NCBI RefSeq assembly: GCF_001676875.1
Contig: NZ_JYKA01000001.1
Span: 372,001 to 436,000 of the forward strand
Reading direction: 5' to 3'
DNA: 64,000 nt
Origin: Chromobacterium subtsugae
GTDB taxonomy: Bacteria > Pseudomonadota > Gammaproteobacteria > Burkholderiales > Chromobacteriaceae
The notes below the pieces were generated by a model, which ran no database searches, was not told where the DNA came from, and saw nothing but the letters and a program-made list of their open reading frames with translations. Every line of letters starts with the position of its first letter. Within the stretch, counting starts at the first letter, position 1. The translations under genes were made by a program, and so were the position numbers. Below are positions 8,915-21,501 of the stretch, piece by piece.

Positions 8915-8944
8915 TTTATAACATAAATAAAGCCAGACATTCAA
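8915..8944 (-). promoter_or_regulatory. Candidate sigma-70 promoter of rpmB-rpmG
   Basis: On the minus strand TTGAAT (8944-8939) and TATAAA (8920-8915) are separated by 18 bp. The -10 lies 31 bp upstream of the rpmB start. A 7-bp inverted repeat (CGCACCC/GGGTGCG) lies just upstream, at about 8952-8976. Confidence 0.6.
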
Positions 8945-9139
8945 GCATAAAACGCACCCTTGGTGCTGCCGGGTGCGATTCTCGTTCAAACATTCGGCGG
9001 GGATTGTAACGGATTCACCACAGCGACGCGAGCACTATCTCCACAGCCGGCGTCCAGTGTTGCATTCTTTCCCGCAACAAGATGGCCACAGGTGATTTAA
9101 CTTGCGACAAATTCAGGGTAAAATCCCGGATTCCCATAG

Positions 9140-10792
<1,653 letters not shown>

Positions 10793-10797
10793 AGTAG

Positions 10798-11640
10798 ATG
10801 AAATTGTGCGGATTTGAAGTCGGCCTGCAGCAGCCGCTGTTCCTGATCGCCGGTCCCAGCGTGATCGAAAGCGAACAGATGGCGCTGGACACCGCCGGCC
10901 AGCTGAAGGAGATCGCCCACGCGCTGGGCATCCACTTCATCTACAAGTCGAGCTACGACAAGGCCAGCTACACCTACGGCGGCTCGTTCCGCGGCTTCGG
11001 CATCGACGAAGGCCTGCGCATCCTGTCCGAGGTGAAGCGCCAGATCGAAGTGCCGGTGCTGACCGACGTCCACACCGAAAACGAAGTGGTCCAGGTGGCC
11101 AGCGTGGTGGACGTGCTGCAGACGCCGGCCTTCCTCAGCAGCCAGGCCGACTTCATCCGCGCAGTCGCCCAATGCGGCAAACCGGCAAACATCAAGAAGG
11201 GCCAGTTCATGGCCCCTGGCGACATGAGCCAGGTCATCCTCAAGGCCCGCGAAGCGGCGCGCGAAGCCGGCCTGGAGGAAGACAGCTTCATGGTCTGCGA
11301 GCGCGGCGCCTCGTTCGGCTACAACAACATGGTATCCGACATGCGCTCGCTCAGCATGTTGCGCGAAACCGGCTGTCCGGTGGTGTACGACGCCACCCAC
11401 TCGGTCCAATTGCCCGGCAACGCCGCCGCCAGCCAGCGCCATTTCGTGCCGGTGCTGGCGCGCGCCGCGGTGGCCGCCGGCATCGCCGGCATCTTCCTGG
11501 AAACCCATCCGGCCCCCGCCCGCGCGATGTCCGACGGCCTCAACGCCTGGCCGCTGGCTCGCATCAAGGAATTGCTGACCACGCTCAAGGCGATGGACGA
11601 GCTGGTCAAGCAAACTCCCTGGCCTGAGCACTCGCTGTAA
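10798..11640 (+). CDS. kdsA: 3-deoxy-D-manno-octulosonate 8-phosphate synthase
   Basis: Condenses phosphoenolpyruvate with arabinose 5-phosphate to Kdo-8-phosphate, the precursor of the LPS inner-core sugar Kdo, so the organism makes Gram-negative LPS. The 280-residue TIM-barrel protein shows the family landmarks [18 protein letters not shown]-like [27 protein letters not shown] and [10 protein letters not shown]. An AAGGAA ribosome site overlaps the pyrG end, so the two are probably co-transcribed. Confidence 0.98.
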   Translation: MKLCGFEVGLQQPLFLIAGPSVIESEQMALDTAGQLKEIAHALGIHFIYKSSYDKASYTYGGSFRGFGIDEGLRILSEVKRQIEVPVLTDVHTENEVVQVASVVDVLQTPAFLSSQADFIRAVAQCGKPANIKKGQFMAPGDMSQVILKAREAAREAGLEEDSFMVCERGASFGYNNMVSDMRSLSMLRETGCPVVYDATHSVQLPGNAAASQRHFVPVLARAAVAAGIAGIFLETHPAPARAMSDGLNAWPLARIKELLTTLKAMDELVKQTPWPEHSL

Positions 11641-11654
11641 TACACAGCCGGTAG

Positions 11655-13004
<1,350 letters not shown>

Positions 13005-13008
13005 TTGC

Positions 13009-13332
13009 ATGCGCTGGCTGACCGTGACCCTGGTAACCGTGATCCTTGCCTTGCAATGGCCGCTGTGGTTCGGCAAGGGCAGTTGGCTCAGGGTCTGGCA
13101 GCTGGACAAACAGCTGCAGGAACAGCGGGCGACCACCCAAAAGCTGGTCGCCCGCAATGCCGCCCTTGACGCCGAAGTGCGCGACCTCAAGCAAGGCAGC
13201 GATGCGATAGAGGAAAGAGCTCGTAACGAACTTGGCATGATTCGCAACGGCGAAGTGTTCTTCCAACTGCTGGATCCCAGCAAGAACACCCCGCTGCCGA
13301 GTCACCCGATAACGGACACTCACTCCCACTGA
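13009..13332 (+). CDS. ftsB: Cell division protein FtsB
   Basis: Small bitopic divisome protein of 107 residues that forms a complex with FtsL and FtsQ. A short cytoplasmic N-terminus precedes one membrane segment (about residues 3-22, [19 protein letters not shown]). A periplasmic coiled coil follows (about 28-70), then the conserved [18 protein letters not shown]. It starts 4 bp after eno, the standard eno-ftsB neighbourhood. Confidence 0.92.
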   Translation: MRWLTVTLVTVILALQWPLWFGKGSWLRVWQLDKQLQEQRATTQKLVARNAALDAEVRDLKQGSDAIEERARNELGMIRNGEVFFQLLDPSKNTPLPSHPITDTHSH

Positions 13333-13377
13333 CAACCCATGATGGCAGGCCGCCTTAAAAGCACCAAGGTTTGGGCA

Positions 13378-15153
13378 ATGACGACACAAAACCCTATCGA
13401 AGTGGCACGTGAAACCCTGAAGCAGCTGTCCACGCGGAAACTGCTGCCGACGCCGGAAAACTTCGAGCGGGTTTACCACGAGTTGACGCAAACCCCGATG
13501 GTGCGCGACAACAAGCTGGCCGTATTGCTATTGCGGGCGCTGGAAACCTTGCCGCAGGACAACGTCCAGGCCAAGGTCACCCTGTCGCGCCTGCGCCAGG
13601 CCCTGGACGAAAGCCGCTGGGAGCAGGCGCCGCAGCTCGTCATCGATTTCCTGCGCGGCAGCTTCGCCACCCAGCAGCTGTCGCAAAGCTGGGGCCTGCT
13701 GATCCAGAACCTGATGCGCAGCTGGGAAACCCGCCAGCCCGACCTGCCGCAACACCACAAGCAAAGCGCGCTGGAACGCGTGCTGATCAATTACGGCAAT
13801 CAGCCGGAAGAACTCAACCAGAAACTGACCGCGCTGCTGCAAAACTGGAACGCCGCGCCCTCCCTCCGGGAAACCACCCCGCAGCCGGATGGCGCCGCGG
13901 ATGCGGCGGATACCGGCACGCCCGCCGCCGTTTCCGACAACTGGTTGTCGTGGCAGCGCACGCTGGCTTTCGCGCTCAAGCACGGACTGGAGCCGCGGCT
14001 GGCCAGCTACCCCGACCTGGTGGACTGCCTGGAAGGCCTGCTCAAGGAGCTGGACGGCGTCGCCGACGACGCCAGCCTCAACGCCTTCATGCCCAAGCTC
14101 AGGGCCTTCATGATCAAGCTGGAGCTGCAGTCGCAGCAGGAAGGCCGCCTCGCCTCCGGGCTCACCAACCTGTTGCGGCTGATGCTGGACAATGTGGCGG
14201 AGCTGAACCGCTCCGACGAATACCTGCTGGGCCAGGTCAGCTCGCTGCAGGAGCTGCTCACCCACGAACCGCTGTCGATGCAGCAGGTCTACCAGCTGGA
14301 AACCAGCCTGAAGGAAGTGATACGCAAGCAAGGCATGCAGAAAAGCTCGCTGGACGAGGCCGCCAGCTCGCTGCGCGCCTTGCTCGACCGCTTCGTCAGC
14401 CGGCTGGCGCTGATGACCGACAGCACCGACGAGTTCCACGCCAAGATCCAGACCCACAGCGAAAAGCTGAAGCAAACCAGCAATGTCGACGACCTGGGCG
14501 GCATCATCAGCGCGCTGATGGAAGACACCTCGATGATGCAGCTCGACCTCACCCGCTCGCGCGACGAGCTGATTTCCGCCAAGGAGCAGGTGGAAGCCGC
14601 CGAGCACCGCATCCACGAACTGGAAAACGCGCTGGAGGCCGCCAGCGCCAAGGTGAAGGAAGACCAGCTGACCGGCGCCTACAACCGCCGCGGCCTGGCC
14701 GAATATTTCCAGCGCGAGATCGGCCGCGCCGAGCGCACCGCGGCGCCGCTGTCGGTGGCGCTGATAGATGTCGACAACTTCAAGCAGCTGAACGACCGCT
14801 ACGGCCACCTGGCCGGCGACGACGCGCTGAAATACCTGGTGGACACCATCAAGCACAGCCTGCGCCCGGCCGACATCGTCGCCCGCTTCGGCGGCGAGGA
14901 ATTCGTGATCCTGATGCCGGACACGCCGGAGAACGAAGCCATCCTGACGGTGCAAAGGCTGCAACGCGAACTGACCAAAACCTTCTTCCTGGCCAACAAC
15001 GACAAGCTGTTGATCACCTTCAGCGCCGGCGTCGCCCGCTGGCATCTGGGCGAACAGGAAACCGACGTGCTGGAGCGCGCCGACCACGCGATGTACCAGG
15101 CCAAGATCAACGGCAAGAACCGCGTCTGTTCCGCCGAGGAAGCGCTGGAGTAA
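13378..15153 (+). CDS. GGDEF diguanylate cyclase with N-terminal helical domain
   Basis: Predicted to make c-di-GMP from two GTP. The C-terminal GGDEF domain (about residues 430-590) has the active-site motif GGEEF at 505-509 and an RxxD inhibitory site five residues upstream (RPADIVARF), so product feedback is likely. The first 420 residues have no membrane segment; they look largely helical, with a coiled-coil stretch just before the catalytic domain, and I do not recognise a sensor family. I chose ATG 13378 (MTTQNPIEVARETL) because CAAGGT precedes it at proper distance; ATG 13339 has no ribosome site. It is 45 bp after ftsB. Confidence 0.88.
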   Translation: MTTQNPIEVARETLKQLSTRKLLPTPENFERVYHELTQTPMVRDNKLAVLLLRALETLPQDNVQAKVTLSRLRQALDESRWEQAPQLVIDFLRGSFATQQLSQSWGLLIQNLMRSWETRQPDLPQHHKQSALERVLINYGNQPEELNQKLTALLQNWNAAPSLRETTPQPDGAADAADTGTPAAVSDNWLSWQRTLAFALKHGLEPRLASYPDLVDCLEGLLKELDGVADDASLNAFMPKLRAFMIKLELQSQQEGRLASGLTNLLRLMLDNVAELNRSDEYLLGQVSSLQELLTHEPLSMQQVYQLETSLKEVIRKQGMQKSSLDEAASSLRALLDRFVSRLALMTDSTDEFHAKIQTHSEKLKQTSNVDDLGGIISALMEDTSMMQLDLTRSRDELISAKEQVEAAEHRIHELENALEAASAKVKEDQLTGAYNRRGLAEYFQREIGRAERTAAPLSVALIDVDNFKQLNDRYGHLAGDDALKYLVDTIKHSLRPADIVARFGGEEFVILMPDTPENEAILTVQRLQRELTKTFFLANNDKLLITFSAGVARWHLGEQETDVLERADHAMYQAKINGKNRVCSAEEALE

Positions 15154-15180
15154 GCAGACGCGGCCATGCGGAAGCGGACA

Positions 15181-15201
15181 GGCGGCTCAGCCGCCTTTTT
15201 T
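15181..15201 (+). terminator. Intrinsic terminator of the diguanylate cyclase gene, inside the rnfH 3' end
   Basis: GGCGGC-TCA-GCCGCC followed by six T residues. Its loop is the complement of the rnfH stop codon, so the plus-strand terminator and the last codons of rnfH share the same bases. Confidence 0.85.
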
Positions 15202-15489
15202 CATGCCCTTGCCGGCGGCGGCGCGCTGGCGCCGCACTTCCTTGGGGTCGGCCAGCAGCGCGCGGTAGATCTCCACCCGGTCATGCTGGCGCAGCGGCGC
15301 GTCCGGCTTGACCGCCTTGCCGAACACGCCCAGCTTCAGCGTGGCCATGTCCAGTTCCGGACACTGCGCCAGAATGCCGGACTCGGCCGCAGCCTGCGCC
15401 GCGGTGGCGCCTGCCGGCAGCCGCAGCGGCACCAGCCACTGCCGGTCCGGCCGCGCGTACGCCACTTCCACCTCCAGCGTCTCAATCAT
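15187..15489 (-). CDS. rnfH: RnfH-family ubiquitin-like protein
   Basis: A 100-residue beta-grasp protein (UPF0125/RnfH). The N-terminus ETLEVEVAYARPDRQWLVPLRL and the C-terminal DRVEIYRALLADPKEVRRQRA are typical of the family. Function is not settled; it was named from an rnf gene cluster but usually lies next to ratA, as here. The start overlaps the ratA end by 8 bases. The Lys/Gly-rich tail is encoded by the terminator of the convergent gene. Confidence 0.9.
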   Translation of the reverse strand: MIETLEVEVAYARPDRQWLVPLRLPAGATAAQAAAESGILAQCPELDMATLKLGVFGKAVKPDAPLRQHDRVEIYRALLADPKEVRRQRAAAGKGMKKGG

Positions 15490-15919
15490 TGCCGTACTTC
15501 CTGTCCGCTTCCTGGATGAAGGCGTCCACCAACGAACCCGAAATATGGCCGAACACCGGGCCGATCAGCTTCTCCAGGATGCGGCTGGAAAACTGGTAGC
15601 GCAGGCTGAATTCTATCTTGCAGCCGAAATCGCCCAGCGGCTTGAAGCGCCACAAACCCTCCAGCGACTCGAAAGGCCCGTCGACCAGCTCCATGTGGAT
15701 GGACTCGTTCTCGACATTGCGGTTTCGGGTGGTGAAGTGCTGGCGCACCTTCAGGTAGTCGATGTGCAGGCTGGCCACCACCTGCCCCTCACCGCGCGAC
15801 AACACCTCGGTCTTGCCGCACCAGGGCAGGAAACGGCTGTAGTGTTCGATATCGTCCACCAGCGCATACATCTGCGCCGGCGTGTGCGCCACCAGGACGC
15901 TTTTTTCGACATGCTGCAT
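15482..15919 (-). CDS. ratA: RatA / coenzyme Q-binding START-like protein
   Basis: A 145-residue SRPBCC (START-like) protein, from MQHVEKSVLVAHTPAQMYALVDDIEHYSRFLPWC onward. E. coli RatA was described as a toxin that blocks 70S subunit association, while the Coq10 branch binds ubiquinone; sequence alone does not decide between them. I use ATG 15919 because the frame upstream (to 15979) lacks family similarity. Divergent from smpB, with rnfH downstream: the classical ratA-rnfH // smpB arrangement. Confidence 0.9.
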   Translation of the reverse strand: MQHVEKSVLVAHTPAQMYALVDDIEHYSRFLPWCGKTEVLSRGEGQVVASLHIDYLKVRQHFTTRNRNVENESIHMELVDGPFESLEGLWRFKPLGDFGCKIEFSLRYQFSSRILEKLIGPVFGHISGSLVDAFIQEADRKYGND

Positions 15920-16052
15920 CGGCAAAAACCCGGCGCGGCCGGGGTCTCGGATCTGACAATCAAGCCGCAATTCTAGCAAAAACCGCCCCGCTCCGCCTTG
16001 GCGGCGGCTGCCAAGACGATATCTTCACGTCAAACCACTGAAAAGGCACGAC

Positions 16053-16081
16053 TTTGGTTGCGCGCCGGCTTCTGCTACAAT
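16053..16081 (+). promoter_or_regulatory. Candidate sigma-70 promoter of smpB
   Basis: TTTGGT (16053-16058) and TACAAT (16076-16081) with a 17-bp spacer, placing transcription start about 20 bases before the AAAGGAA ribosome site of smpB. Confidence 0.55.
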
Positions 16082-16107
16082 GGCGGATTCAAAGGAACCC
16101 GCCACAC

Positions 16108-16563
16108 ATGAGCATCATCCAGAACCGCAAGGCTTTCCACGACTACTTCATCGAGGAAGAACTCGAGGCCGGGCTTGTGCTGGAAGGGTGGGAGGTCAAG
16201 GCGATCCGCGCCGGCCGCGTGCAGCTGAAGGAAAGCTACGTCGACTGGAAAAACGGCGCCTTCTGGCTGATAGGCTGCCACATCACCCCTCTGCAATCCG
16301 CTTCCACCCACGTCAATCCCGACCCGGTGCGTCCGCGCAAGCTGCTGCTGTCGCAGGCCGAGATCAACCGTTTCATCGGCAAGGTGGAACGCGCCGGCTA
16401 CACCATGATGGCGCTGGACCTCCACTACTCCAAGGGCAACGTCAAGGCCAATGTCGGCCTGGCCAAGGGCAAGAAGCTGCACGACAAGCGCGATACCGAA
16501 AAAGACCGCGAATGGCAGCGCGAGAAACAGCGCGTGATGAAGAGCCACCGGGGCGCGGCATGA
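16108..16563 (+). CDS. smpB: SsrA-binding protein SmpB
   Basis: Binds tmRNA and brings it to stalled ribosomes for trans-translation. The start is ATG 16108 ([18 protein letters not shown]) behind AAAGGAA, giving 151 residues; an in-frame extension to 16054 would run through the promoter. Conserved segments are [32 protein letters not shown] and the basic C-terminal tail ([20 protein letters not shown]). Its stop overlaps the next start by 4 bases. Confidence 0.97.
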   Translation: MSIIQNRKAFHDYFIEEELEAGLVLEGWEVKAIRAGRVQLKESYVDWKNGAFWLIGCHITPLQSASTHVNPDPVRPRKLLLSQAEINRFIGKVERAGYTMMALDLHYSKGNVKANVGLAKGKKLHDKRDTEKDREWQREKQRVMKSHRGAA

Positions 16564-16910
16564 AACGCGGCGCCGCCCTGCCCATCGCGCTGATCTGCCT
16601 GGGATGCGTCTGGCTGCTGAAAAGCACCGCCCTGCTGCCCAACACCACCACCCTGCTCGCCCTGCTGCTGTTCGCGGCGGGCGTGCTGCTATTGGCGCTG
16701 GATGGATTCAACAAATCCACGCTGGTGACCAGCCCGATGCTGGCCTACACCGGCGCCGCCGTCTACGCGGTCGATCAGCTGGGCCTGCGCGTCAGCCACT
16801 TCGCGGCGGTGGGCATGGTGCTGATGGGCGTGCTGATGCTGGTGGCGCGCAGCGACGGCATACCGGAACGCCGCGAACCGCCGCGCCGGCTACCGCCGGG
16901 CGACGACTGA
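16560..16910 (+). CDS. Small membrane protein of unknown function
   Basis: A 116-residue protein with about four hydrophobic segments ([61 protein letters not shown]) and a charged, Arg/Pro-rich C-terminal tail. The ATG overlaps the smpB stop (ATGA), so translation is probably coupled. I do not recognise a family. The gene looks real from its coupling and coding bias. Confidence 0.75.
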   Translation: MKRGAALPIALICLGCVWLLKSTALLPNTTTLLALLLFAAGVLLLALDGFNKSTLVTSPMLAYTGAAVYAVDQLGLRVSHFAAVGMVLMGVLMLVARSDGIPERREPPRRLPPGDD

Positions 16911-17001
16911 GCGCACGCCGCCGCCAGTCTGAAAGACAAGTTTTTTTTCAAGCATTGACGATAATGGCTGTAACGGCCTGCATTACTTTTCAAGGATAGG
17001 C

Positions 17002-18579
17002 ATGGACAAGATCCTCATTCTCGACTTCGGCTCCCAGGTCACCCAGCTGATCGCCCGCCGCGTACGCGAAGCTCACGTTTACTGTGAGCTTCATTCTTTC
17101 GACATGCCCATCGAAGAGATCAAGGCCTTCGCGCCCAAGGCCATCATCCTGTCCGGCGGCCCCAACTCGGTGTACGAATCCGACTACCAGGCCGACCCCA
17201 AGCTGTTCGAGCTGGGCGTGCCGGTGCTGGGCATCTGCTACGGCATGCAGTTCATGGCCCAGACCCTGGGCGGCAAGGTGGAAGGCGGCGACAAGCGCGA
17301 GTTCGGCTACGCCCAGATCAAGGCCCGCCATCACTCCAAGCTGCTGGAAGGCCTGCAAGACCAGATCGATGACGCCGGCAACGGCTTCCTCGACGTGTGG
17401 ATGAGCCACGGCGACAAAGTCACCTCGCTGCCGGCCGGCTTCCAGGTGATCGCCGAAACCCCGTCCTGCCCGTACGCGGCGATGGCCGACGAGACCCGCG
17501 GCTTCTACGGCGTGCAGTTCCACCCGGAAGTCACCCACACCAAGCGCGGCACCGAGATGATCCACCGCTTCGTGCTGCACGTGGCCGGCTGCAAACCCAG
17601 TTGGACCATGCCCAACTACATCGACGAAGCGGTGAAGAAGATCCGCGACCAAGTCGGCGATGAAGAAGTCATCCTCGGCCTGTCCGGCGGCGTGGACTCC
17701 TCGGTGGCCGCCGCGCTGATACACCGCGCCATCGGCGACCAACTGACCTGCGTCTTCGTCGACCACGGCCTGCTGCGTCTGAACGAAGGCAAGATGGTGA
17801 TGGAAATGTTCGCGCAGAACCTGGGCGTCAAGGTGGTCCATGTGCAGGCCGAAGCCGACTTCATGGCCAAGCTGGCCGGCGAAAGCGACCCGGAGAAGAA
17901 GCGCAAGATCATCGGCGCGGAATTCATCGAAGTGTTCGACCGCGAATCCGGCAAGCTGACCAACGCCAAGTGGCTGGCCCAGGGCACCATCTACCCGGAC
18001 GTGATCGAATCGGCCGGCGCCAAGACCAAAAAGGCGCACACCATCAAGAGCCACCACAATGTGGGCGGCCTGCCGGAAGACATGAACCTGAAGCTGCTGG
18101 AGCCGCTGCGCGAGCTGTTCAAGGACGAAGTGCGCCAGCTGGGCGTAGCCTTGGGCCTGCCGCACGACATGGTCTACCGCCACCCCTTCCCGGGCCCAGG
18201 CCTGGGCGTGCGCATCCTCGGCGAAGTGAAGAAGGAATACGCCGACCTGTTGCGCCAGGCCGACGCCATCTTCATCGAAGAGCTGCGCAACACCGTCGAC
18301 GAGAAGACCGGCAAGAACTGGTACGAGCTGACCAGCCAGGCCTTCGCCGTGTTCCTGCCGGTGAAGTCGGTCGGCGTGATGGGCGACGGCCGGACCTACG
18401 ACTACGTCGTCGCATTGCGCGCCGTGGTGACCAGCGACTTCATGACCGCGCACTGGGCCGAGCTGCCGTACAGCCTGCTGGGCCGCGCGTCCAACCGCAT
18501 CATCAACGAAGTGCGCGGCATCAACCGCGTGGTCTACGACGTGTCCGGCAAGCCGCCGGCGACCATCGAGTGGGAGTGA
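17002..18579 (+). CDS. guaA: GMP synthase (glutamine-hydrolysing)
   Basis: Converts XMP to GMP. The 525-residue protein has an N-terminal class I amidotransferase domain with nucleophile C79 in GICYGMQ and the downstream FHPEVTHT. The PP-loop ATP pyrophosphatase follows ([15 protein letters not shown], about residues 226-240), then the C-terminal dimerisation domain ending PPATIEWE. Canonical length. An AAGGATAG ribosome site precedes ATG 17002. guaB is not adjacent, so guaA appears to be transcribed alone, with its own terminator. Confidence 0.98.
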   Translation: MDKILILDFGSQVTQLIARRVREAHVYCELHSFDMPIEEIKAFAPKAIILSGGPNSVYESDYQADPKLFELGVPVLGICYGMQFMAQTLGGKVEGGDKREFGYAQIKARHHSKLLEGLQDQIDDAGNGFLDVWMSHGDKVTSLPAGFQVIAETPSCPYAAMADETRGFYGVQFHPEVTHTKRGTEMIHRFVLHVAGCKPSWTMPNYIDEAVKKIRDQVGDEEVILGLSGGVDSSVAAALIHRAIGDQLTCVFVDHGLLRLNEGKMVMEMFAQNLGVKVVHVQAEADFMAKLAGESDPEKKRKIIGAEFIEVFDRESGKLTNAKWLAQGTIYPDVIESAGAKTKKAHTIKSHHNVGGLPEDMNLKLLEPLRELFKDEVRQLGVALGLPHDMVYRHPFPGPGLGVRILGEVKKEYADLLRQADAIFIEELRNTVDEKTGKNWYELTSQAFAVFLPVKSVGVMGDGRTYDYVVALRAVVTSDFMTAHWAELPYSLLGRASNRIINEVRGINRVVYDVSGKPPATIEWE

Positions 18580-18630
18580 TTCCGCGTCTCGCAATCGCTA
18601 GCGCGGACTAGCGCCAAGCCCCCCCCCTGA

Positions 18631-18654
18631 AACCCGCATTCGTGCGGGTTTTTT
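18631..18654 (+). terminator. Intrinsic terminator of guaA
   Basis: An 8-bp perfect stem (AACCCGCA) closed by a TTCG tetraloop and followed by TTTTTT, about 50 bp after the guaA stop. Confidence 0.93.
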
Positions 18655-19051
18655 CATGCCTTCGTCTGGCAATGACTGGCAAGAATTGGCAATGCCAAGC
18701 GCTTGCTTGTCGTGGCATCGCAGTCGGCATGCTTGTTTCGTGACGCCACGTCCGTCGTTAATGCCATGCCAGGCCAAACCGGCCACGCAAGAAACACATT
18801 GCTGCGGAGAAATCTCCAGCCCTCGGGCAGCCCAATGAGGAGCTTGGGGTGTCTAGGAAAGGACAAGCGATTCAGTTATTCTCCACCACCAATGGTATTT
18901 TCATGGTATTGGCTGGAGGCGCTGCCGCTTGACTGGCCAACACCACCAAGAGCGCCTGTAGCGACTTCATGACATCGGCGTTGCGCGCCTGTCGGGCCTG
19001 GGCGATTGCCGCTGAGCGGGCTACTGAAACATCAAACCAAGGAAACGAGTC
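18655..19051. other. Intergenic region without a convincing gene
   Basis: About 400 bp between the guaA terminator and the secreted hydrolase. No RNA gene or repeat was seen. On the minus strand a frame from 19036 to the stop at 18872 reads FDVSVARSAAIAQARQARN and ends in KIPLVVENN. It vaguely resembles short YjfB-type 'putative motility' proteins but lacks a start codon, so at most it is a decayed remnant. The last 30 bp hold the AAGGAAACGAG ribosome site of the next gene. Confidence 0.4.
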
Positions 19052-20509
19052 ATGTGGAAATCGACGGCCGCCGCCCTTGCCCTGCTGATCCTCGCTGGCG
19101 CTGCCAGCGCTGGCGAACAGAGCGCCTGCGATCGCCTGCTGCGGAAATTGGGCCCGCAACTCGCCGACGCCAGTTGCGTCGAAAGCCCCGACCTGACGAC
19201 CCGCAACCCCAACACCACGCCAGCCAACGACTCGCTGCCCGGCCTGCCGCCTTCGGCGTTCATGCCGCAAGCCGACCGCGACATACTCGTGGCGGATCCC
19301 GCCCACAGGCCCTCCATCAAGAAGGCGGTCCCCGGCTTGCAGATTCAGGCCCGCTTCGCCAAGGATCCTCTGGGGCAGGCGCGCTTCCTGCTGCGGCTGC
19401 CCAAGGACTGGAATGGCCGACTCGTGGTTGCCGGCGCCTCCGGCGCCCGCAGCGAATTCAACGGCGACTTCGTCTGGAGCGATTACGTGCTGCAGCAGGG
19501 CTATGCCTATGCTTCGCAGAACAAGGGGGTGCTCAGCGCGCATGCGAGCACGGCGGCGGATCCGCTGGCCTGCCGCACCGGGACGCCGGACAATCCCCAC
19601 TATGTCCACTACTACGACGATGATCCAGGCCAGGAATTCACCCGCTGGCGCGACTTCATGGTGATGGCTTCCGACTTGGCGCGCCGCGGCGTAGAGGCGC
19701 AGTATGGCCGCAAGCCGCGCTATACCTATGCGGTCGGCGCGTCGAACGGCGGCTATCAGGTGCGCCGCGCGATCGAAACCGCGCCGGAATCCTTCGACGG
19801 CGGCGTGGAGTGGGCCGGCACCTTCGTCGATCCCCGCGGGCCGAATCTGCTGACTGGCCTGCCTCCGGCCCTCCTCAACTACCCCGACTATCTCGCCTCC
19901 GGCCGCTCGCCCACCAGCACCGCCGCCTTGAACATCCTGGCGGCCGGCTATCCGCCCGATCTCGTAGCCGATACAGCAAATGGCCGGGTCTCGCTATGGG
20001 GCAATCACCATGACTCATTCTGGGAGCCCACGCAATGCCAATGGCAAAAGCGCCTGGATCCTGGCTACAACACCTATGGCGCCGGGCCGGACAGGTACAA
20101 CTACTTGGCGCGGCTGTCCGCCTCGAAGGTGGGCGCCAATGTGGCGGCCATCGCCACCGACGGCAAGATCAAGCGTCCGCTGATCACGGTCGCCGGCACG
20201 ATGGATGCGTTGCTGCCCATCGACCTCCATGCGCGTGCCTATGCGCGGCAGGTTGCCGCGGAGGGCGGCGAGCACGCCCAAACCTATCGCCTCTACGAGA
20301 TCCAGAACGGCAATCACGTCGAGCGCTACGCGAGCCTGTTCCCGCAGCTTGAGCTGGTCGAGCCGCACGCGCAGCGCGCCTTCGACTTGCTGGTCCGCTT
20401 TGTCGAACAGAAAACGCCGCTACCGCCCGGCCAATGCGTCGCTCGCGGCGGCACCATCGGCGATGCGCCCGCTCAGCCGGGGCACTGCCCAAATTTGCTG
20501 GCGCCTTGA
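19052..20509 (+). CDS. Secreted alpha/beta hydrolase (tannase / oligomer-hydrolase-like)
   Basis: A 485-residue protein with a Sec signal peptide (residues 1-20, LALLILAGAASA). The nucleophile elbow is VGASNGGYQ near residue 230. A plausible triad is completed by Asp in GTMDALLPID and His in QNGNHVERYA. Several Cys are spread along the chain (first near C25, last CPNLLAP), suggesting periplasmic or extracellular disulfides. The layout resembles tannase/feruloyl esterase and hydroxybutyrate-oligomer hydrolase proteins, but I cannot choose between them, so the substrate is unknown. Single gene, not obviously tied to its neighbours. Confidence 0.75.
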   Translation: MWKSTAAALALLILAGAASAGEQSACDRLLRKLGPQLADASCVESPDLTTRNPNTTPANDSLPGLPPSAFMPQADRDILVADPAHRPSIKKAVPGLQIQARFAKDPLGQARFLLRLPKDWNGRLVVAGASGARSEFNGDFVWSDYVLQQGYAYASQNKGVLSAHASTAADPLACRTGTPDNPHYVHYYDDDPGQEFTRWRDFMVMASDLARRGVEAQYGRKPRYTYAVGASNGGYQVRRAIETAPESFDGGVEWAGTFVDPRGPNLLTGLPPALLNYPDYLASGRSPTSTAALNILAAGYPPDLVADTANGRVSLWGNHHDSFWEPTQCQWQKRLDPGYNTYGAGPDRYNYLARLSASKVGANVAAIATDGKIKRPLITVAGTMDALLPIDLHARAYARQVAAEGGEHAQTYRLYEIQNGNHVERYASLFPQLELVEPHAQRAFDLLVRFVEQKTPLPPGQCVARGGTIGDAPAQPGHCPNLLAP

Positions 20510-20581
20510 GGCGTCCGCCATCAGGGTTTGCGGGTCAATGTCGCGAGGCATGATCGCTAGTGTGTTTAAAGGAATACGGGA

Positions 20582-21499
20582 ATGTTGAATGCCACCGTCG
20601 GAAAGAAGCGAACCGCTTCTTTCCGGACGTTCATCGGCGTAGGGATGGCGCTGTGCCATCTGACGATGAGCGCCAACGCTCGGGCCGACGACAACACCAT
20701 CAGATGGCAAATGCCGGGCAATCCGCCGGTCACCATCACCGATGGCCCCGACAAGGGCCAGGGCTACGCTGACGTGTTCCTGCGATATTTCATTGAGCGC
20801 GCGCCCGAGTACAACAGCGTGATAGAACGCGCCAGCCTGGCGCGCGTCTCCGGCCTGATGAAGCAGGGAGAGCACGTTTGCCAGCCCAGCCTGCTCAAGA
20901 CAGTAGAGCGCGAAGCGTATATGGAATTCAGCGACCCGGTCGAATTCGTGCTGCCGTATTACATCGTAATGCGATCGGATCGGACGGCCCGCCTGAAGGC
21001 CTACCGCGATGCCGACGGCGCCATAGACATCGCCCGGCTGATGCATGACCTATCGTTGACCACGGTCCGCCAAGAGATGCGGGGCTACCCGCCCGTCGTT
21101 CTGTCAGCCTTCACCGCGGCGGCCGGGCAGAAGAACATCCTCCAGACGAGCGCCGACGACGTGGGGCCTTTCAGCCAGCTGGCCAGCGGATGGGTGGACT
21201 ACATCATCGCCTATCCGGACGAGGTCTATTGGTTCGCCAGGCACTTGAAACTGCCGACATCAATCAAGTTTGTTTACTTTCCCATCGCCGGCCACCCCAA
21301 ATATACGATCGGCTATGCGGCTTGCACCAAGGGCGCTTGGGGACGGAAGATCGTCAAGCGGGTCAATGAAATCGTTGCCAAAGCCGGCAGACGTCCCCCG
21401 TGGATCGACGCCGAAGCCCGCTTGCTTGATCCGGAAGCGGCCAAACGCTACGAGGAGGTCTACGCCCGCTATTCTCCGTTCCGCAGGCAGGCCGACTAA
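20582..21499 (+). CDS. Periplasmic substrate-binding-protein-like (TIGR02285 type)
   Basis: A 305-residue protein with an N-terminal export signal (hydrophobic about 17-35, ending SANARA) and a fold like family-3 solute-binding proteins. Landmarks are IRWQMPGNPPVTITDGPDKG near the mature N-terminus, a lobe-crossing region around LTTVRQEMRG, and a late Cys in GYAACTKGAWG. No transporter genes are adjacent. The next gene, 2 bp away, is a membrane diguanylate cyclase with a periplasmic domain. I infer that this protein reports a ligand to that cyclase rather than feeding an ABC importer. AAGGAA precedes the ATG. Confidence 0.75.
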   Translation: MLNATVGKKRTASFRTFIGVGMALCHLTMSANARADDNTIRWQMPGNPPVTITDGPDKGQGYADVFLRYFIERAPEYNSVIERASLARVSGLMKQGEHVCQPSLLKTVEREAYMEFSDPVEFVLPYYIVMRSDRTARLKAYRDADGAIDIARLMHDLSLTTVRQEMRGYPPVVLSAFTAAAGQKNILQTSADDVGPFSQLASGWVDYIIAYPDEVYWFARHLKLPTSIKFVYFPIAGHPKYTIGYAACTKGAWGRKIVKRVNEIVAKAGRRPPWIDAEARLLDPEAAKRYEEVYARYSPFRRQAD

Positions 21500-21501
21500 A
21501 C

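Noticed and set aside
8952-8976. Terminator upstream of rpmB
   Set aside because: The CGCACCC/GGGTGCG hairpin has no T run on either strand; treated only as a palindrome near the promoter.
18872-19036. Possible YjfB-like motility protein on the minus strand
   Set aside because: About 54 codons with only loose resemblance and no start codon in frame; not enough for a gene call.
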